Source: Agrocybe praecox (Eukaryota > Basidiomycota > Agaricomycetes > Agaricales > Agrocybaceae). Taken from it: a stretch of DNA of 64,000 nt. Under the pieces are notes generated by a model. That model had not been told where the DNA came from. It ran no database searches and saw nothing but the letters and a program-made list of their open reading frames with translations. The position numbers were made by a program, and so were the translations under genes. The stretch's first letter is position 1. The number at the start of each line of letters is the position of its first letter. Of this stretch, positions 63,130-64,000 are shown one piece after another. The stretch is taken from NCBI GenBank assembly GCA_964017145.1, contig OZ024852.1, positions 1 through 64,000 on the forward strand, in the 5' to 3' direction.

Positions 63130-64000
63130 AATTAGAGGCACAAGAAAAACGGGTGAAAGGTGTGGCTATCGCTCCTATTTTTGCTCTTATTACCATGGTT
63201 ATTCAATCTCGGCTTGTCGCAAAATGCGAGCTCAGGAATAAGCGTGCCAGGGACTCCTTGCCAGGGGCTACTATGATGTGCGTTTTCTTTGTTTTAACAT
63301 TTTTGGATGCCTTTTACTTACTTTCATCTAGATTATAGACCATCATCAACGTTCGTGGCGTTAGGTCCTTGTCTGACCAGTCAATGAAGACGTGCGTTGG
63401 CGCTGTTTTCATCGAAGGGTGTACCCACGGCGTCGCCAGTGGCTTGATTTACCTAGCAGAAGCCCTTCTTTTCTATCTCGGTGCTGTCCTTGTCGCCAAC
63501 GGCACTTAAACTTGCCTCCAAATGGTCGAAGTCCTTAACCTTGTCATCTTCACTGTTTCCATTGGGTCGCAACTCATGGGTTTCAGTAAGTGTTTTCTGT
63601 TCTCTGTGTATTTATAAACCAATCCTTACTGCTTCGTCTTAGCCCAAAAGATTGCTCAGTCTGTACTAGCGACTTTGACAAACTTGTCAGATTGGACATC
63701 AAAACCGATGAGTCTTGCGGTACTTAGCGCCCTTGTATTACCGGAACTATCAACTTCAACCAAGTCAACTTCGCACACCCTGGACGACGAGAAGCACCCA
63801 TGCTCAGGAACATGAACCTGAGTGTAGACTCAGGCGAATGTGTTGCTATCGTCGGCTCTTCTGGCAGTGGGAAATCGACTATTACCTCTCTTCAACGACT
63901 TTACGAACCCACCACTGGATCAGTCACAATTGGCGACATCGATACCCGACTCATGGACGTCCGCTGCCTTCTTCTGTCGTTAGTCAGTAACCTCACCTCT
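63130..64000 (+). pseudogene. STE6-like ABC transporter, decayed, runs off the window
   Basis: Plus-strand pieces in family order: A-E-A-L-L-F-Y-L-G-A-V-L-V-A-N-G-T, M-V-E-V-L-N-L-V-I-F-T-V-S-I-G-S-Q-L-M (transmembrane segments, 63440-63590), an intron, A-Q-K-I-A-Q-S-V, V-N-F-A-H-P-G-R and the Walker A motif G-S-S-G-S-G-K-S-T at about 63850. Lesions include a stop after N-G-T (63507-63509), a frameshift in the segment after Q-S-V-L-A-T (about 63675) and an in-frame TAG near 63725. This is the second half of a full-size, fungal a-factor-exporter-like (STE6/MDR) transporter; the rest would lie beyond the window. Confidence 0.8.

Noticed and set aside
1..64000. CRISPR array, bacterial operon or rRNA genes
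   Set aside because: Spliced eukaryotic genes throughout; no regularly spaced direct repeats of CRISPR type and no rRNA-like blocks seen.

Overview
The window looks like nuclear DNA of a filamentous basidiomycete, most likely an Agaricomycete. Genes are broken by many short GT-AG introns (about 47-85 nt). The recognisable families fit that group: a KDZ transposase with its cysteine-cluster domains, a Pumilio-repeat (PUF) protein, a seven-helix membrane protein, STE6-like ABC transporter debris and basidiomycete RecQ-like helicase debris. Gene density is low and repeats are common, as in an accessory or subtelomere-like region. All exon maps here are hand-built from splice motifs and reading-frame continuity; none is backed by transcripts or searches.

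Layout. 1-17 kb: an F-box-like repeat remnant, an intact membrane protein gene (2165-3286), a small acidic-tailed protein gene (4795-5384), a coiled-coil protein (7738-8376), a GC-rich foldback element (8781-8953), a large low-complexity gene (10802-14876) and a minisatellite (15738-16310). 17061-32936: a 15.9-kb Ty3/Gypsy LTR retrotransposon with LTRs that look identical and a 4-bp target duplication. 33-47 kb: a paralogue of the 4795-5384 gene on the other strand, a second F-box-like remnant, an AT-hook gene (36841-38752), a small two-exon gene (40218-40780), short repeats and a decayed tandem exon-intron array. 47135-50237: an intact KDZ transposase gene, followed by an AT-rich MITE and a gene with a duplicated C-x2-C-x8-C-x-H motif (51193-52597). 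53.5-64 kb: an apparently intact PUF gene (56155-58474) among dead genes: intradiol-dioxygenase-like, RecQ-like helicase, SCP2-type thiolase and STE6-like ABC transporter.

The most unusual object is the retrotransposon. Gag, protease and RT-RNase H-integrase lie in three frames, each joined to the next by a canonical -1 slippery heptamer placed a few bases before, or directly at, the upstream stop. No ATG occurs in any frame for about 1.48 kb from upstream of the LTR TATA box to codon 133 of gag; gag itself opens at a GTG in perfect initiation context. Between pol and the 3' LTR sit three antisense genes. Two are intact five-exon genes; the third has an in-frame stop. In this orientation their introns would not be spliced out of the genomic RNA. 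One encodes a perfect C-x2-C-x6-C-x8-C-x2-C-x6-C (Zn2Cys6 spacing) cluster. The whole element is also saturated with the short motif CC(T/G)AGGA, about 36 CCTAGG sites against about 6 in the three-times-longer flanks. A working hypothesis (inference) is that an element-encoded DNA-binding protein recognises this motif to control or protect its own family, analogous to the VANC anti-silencing proteins of plant VANDAL transposons.
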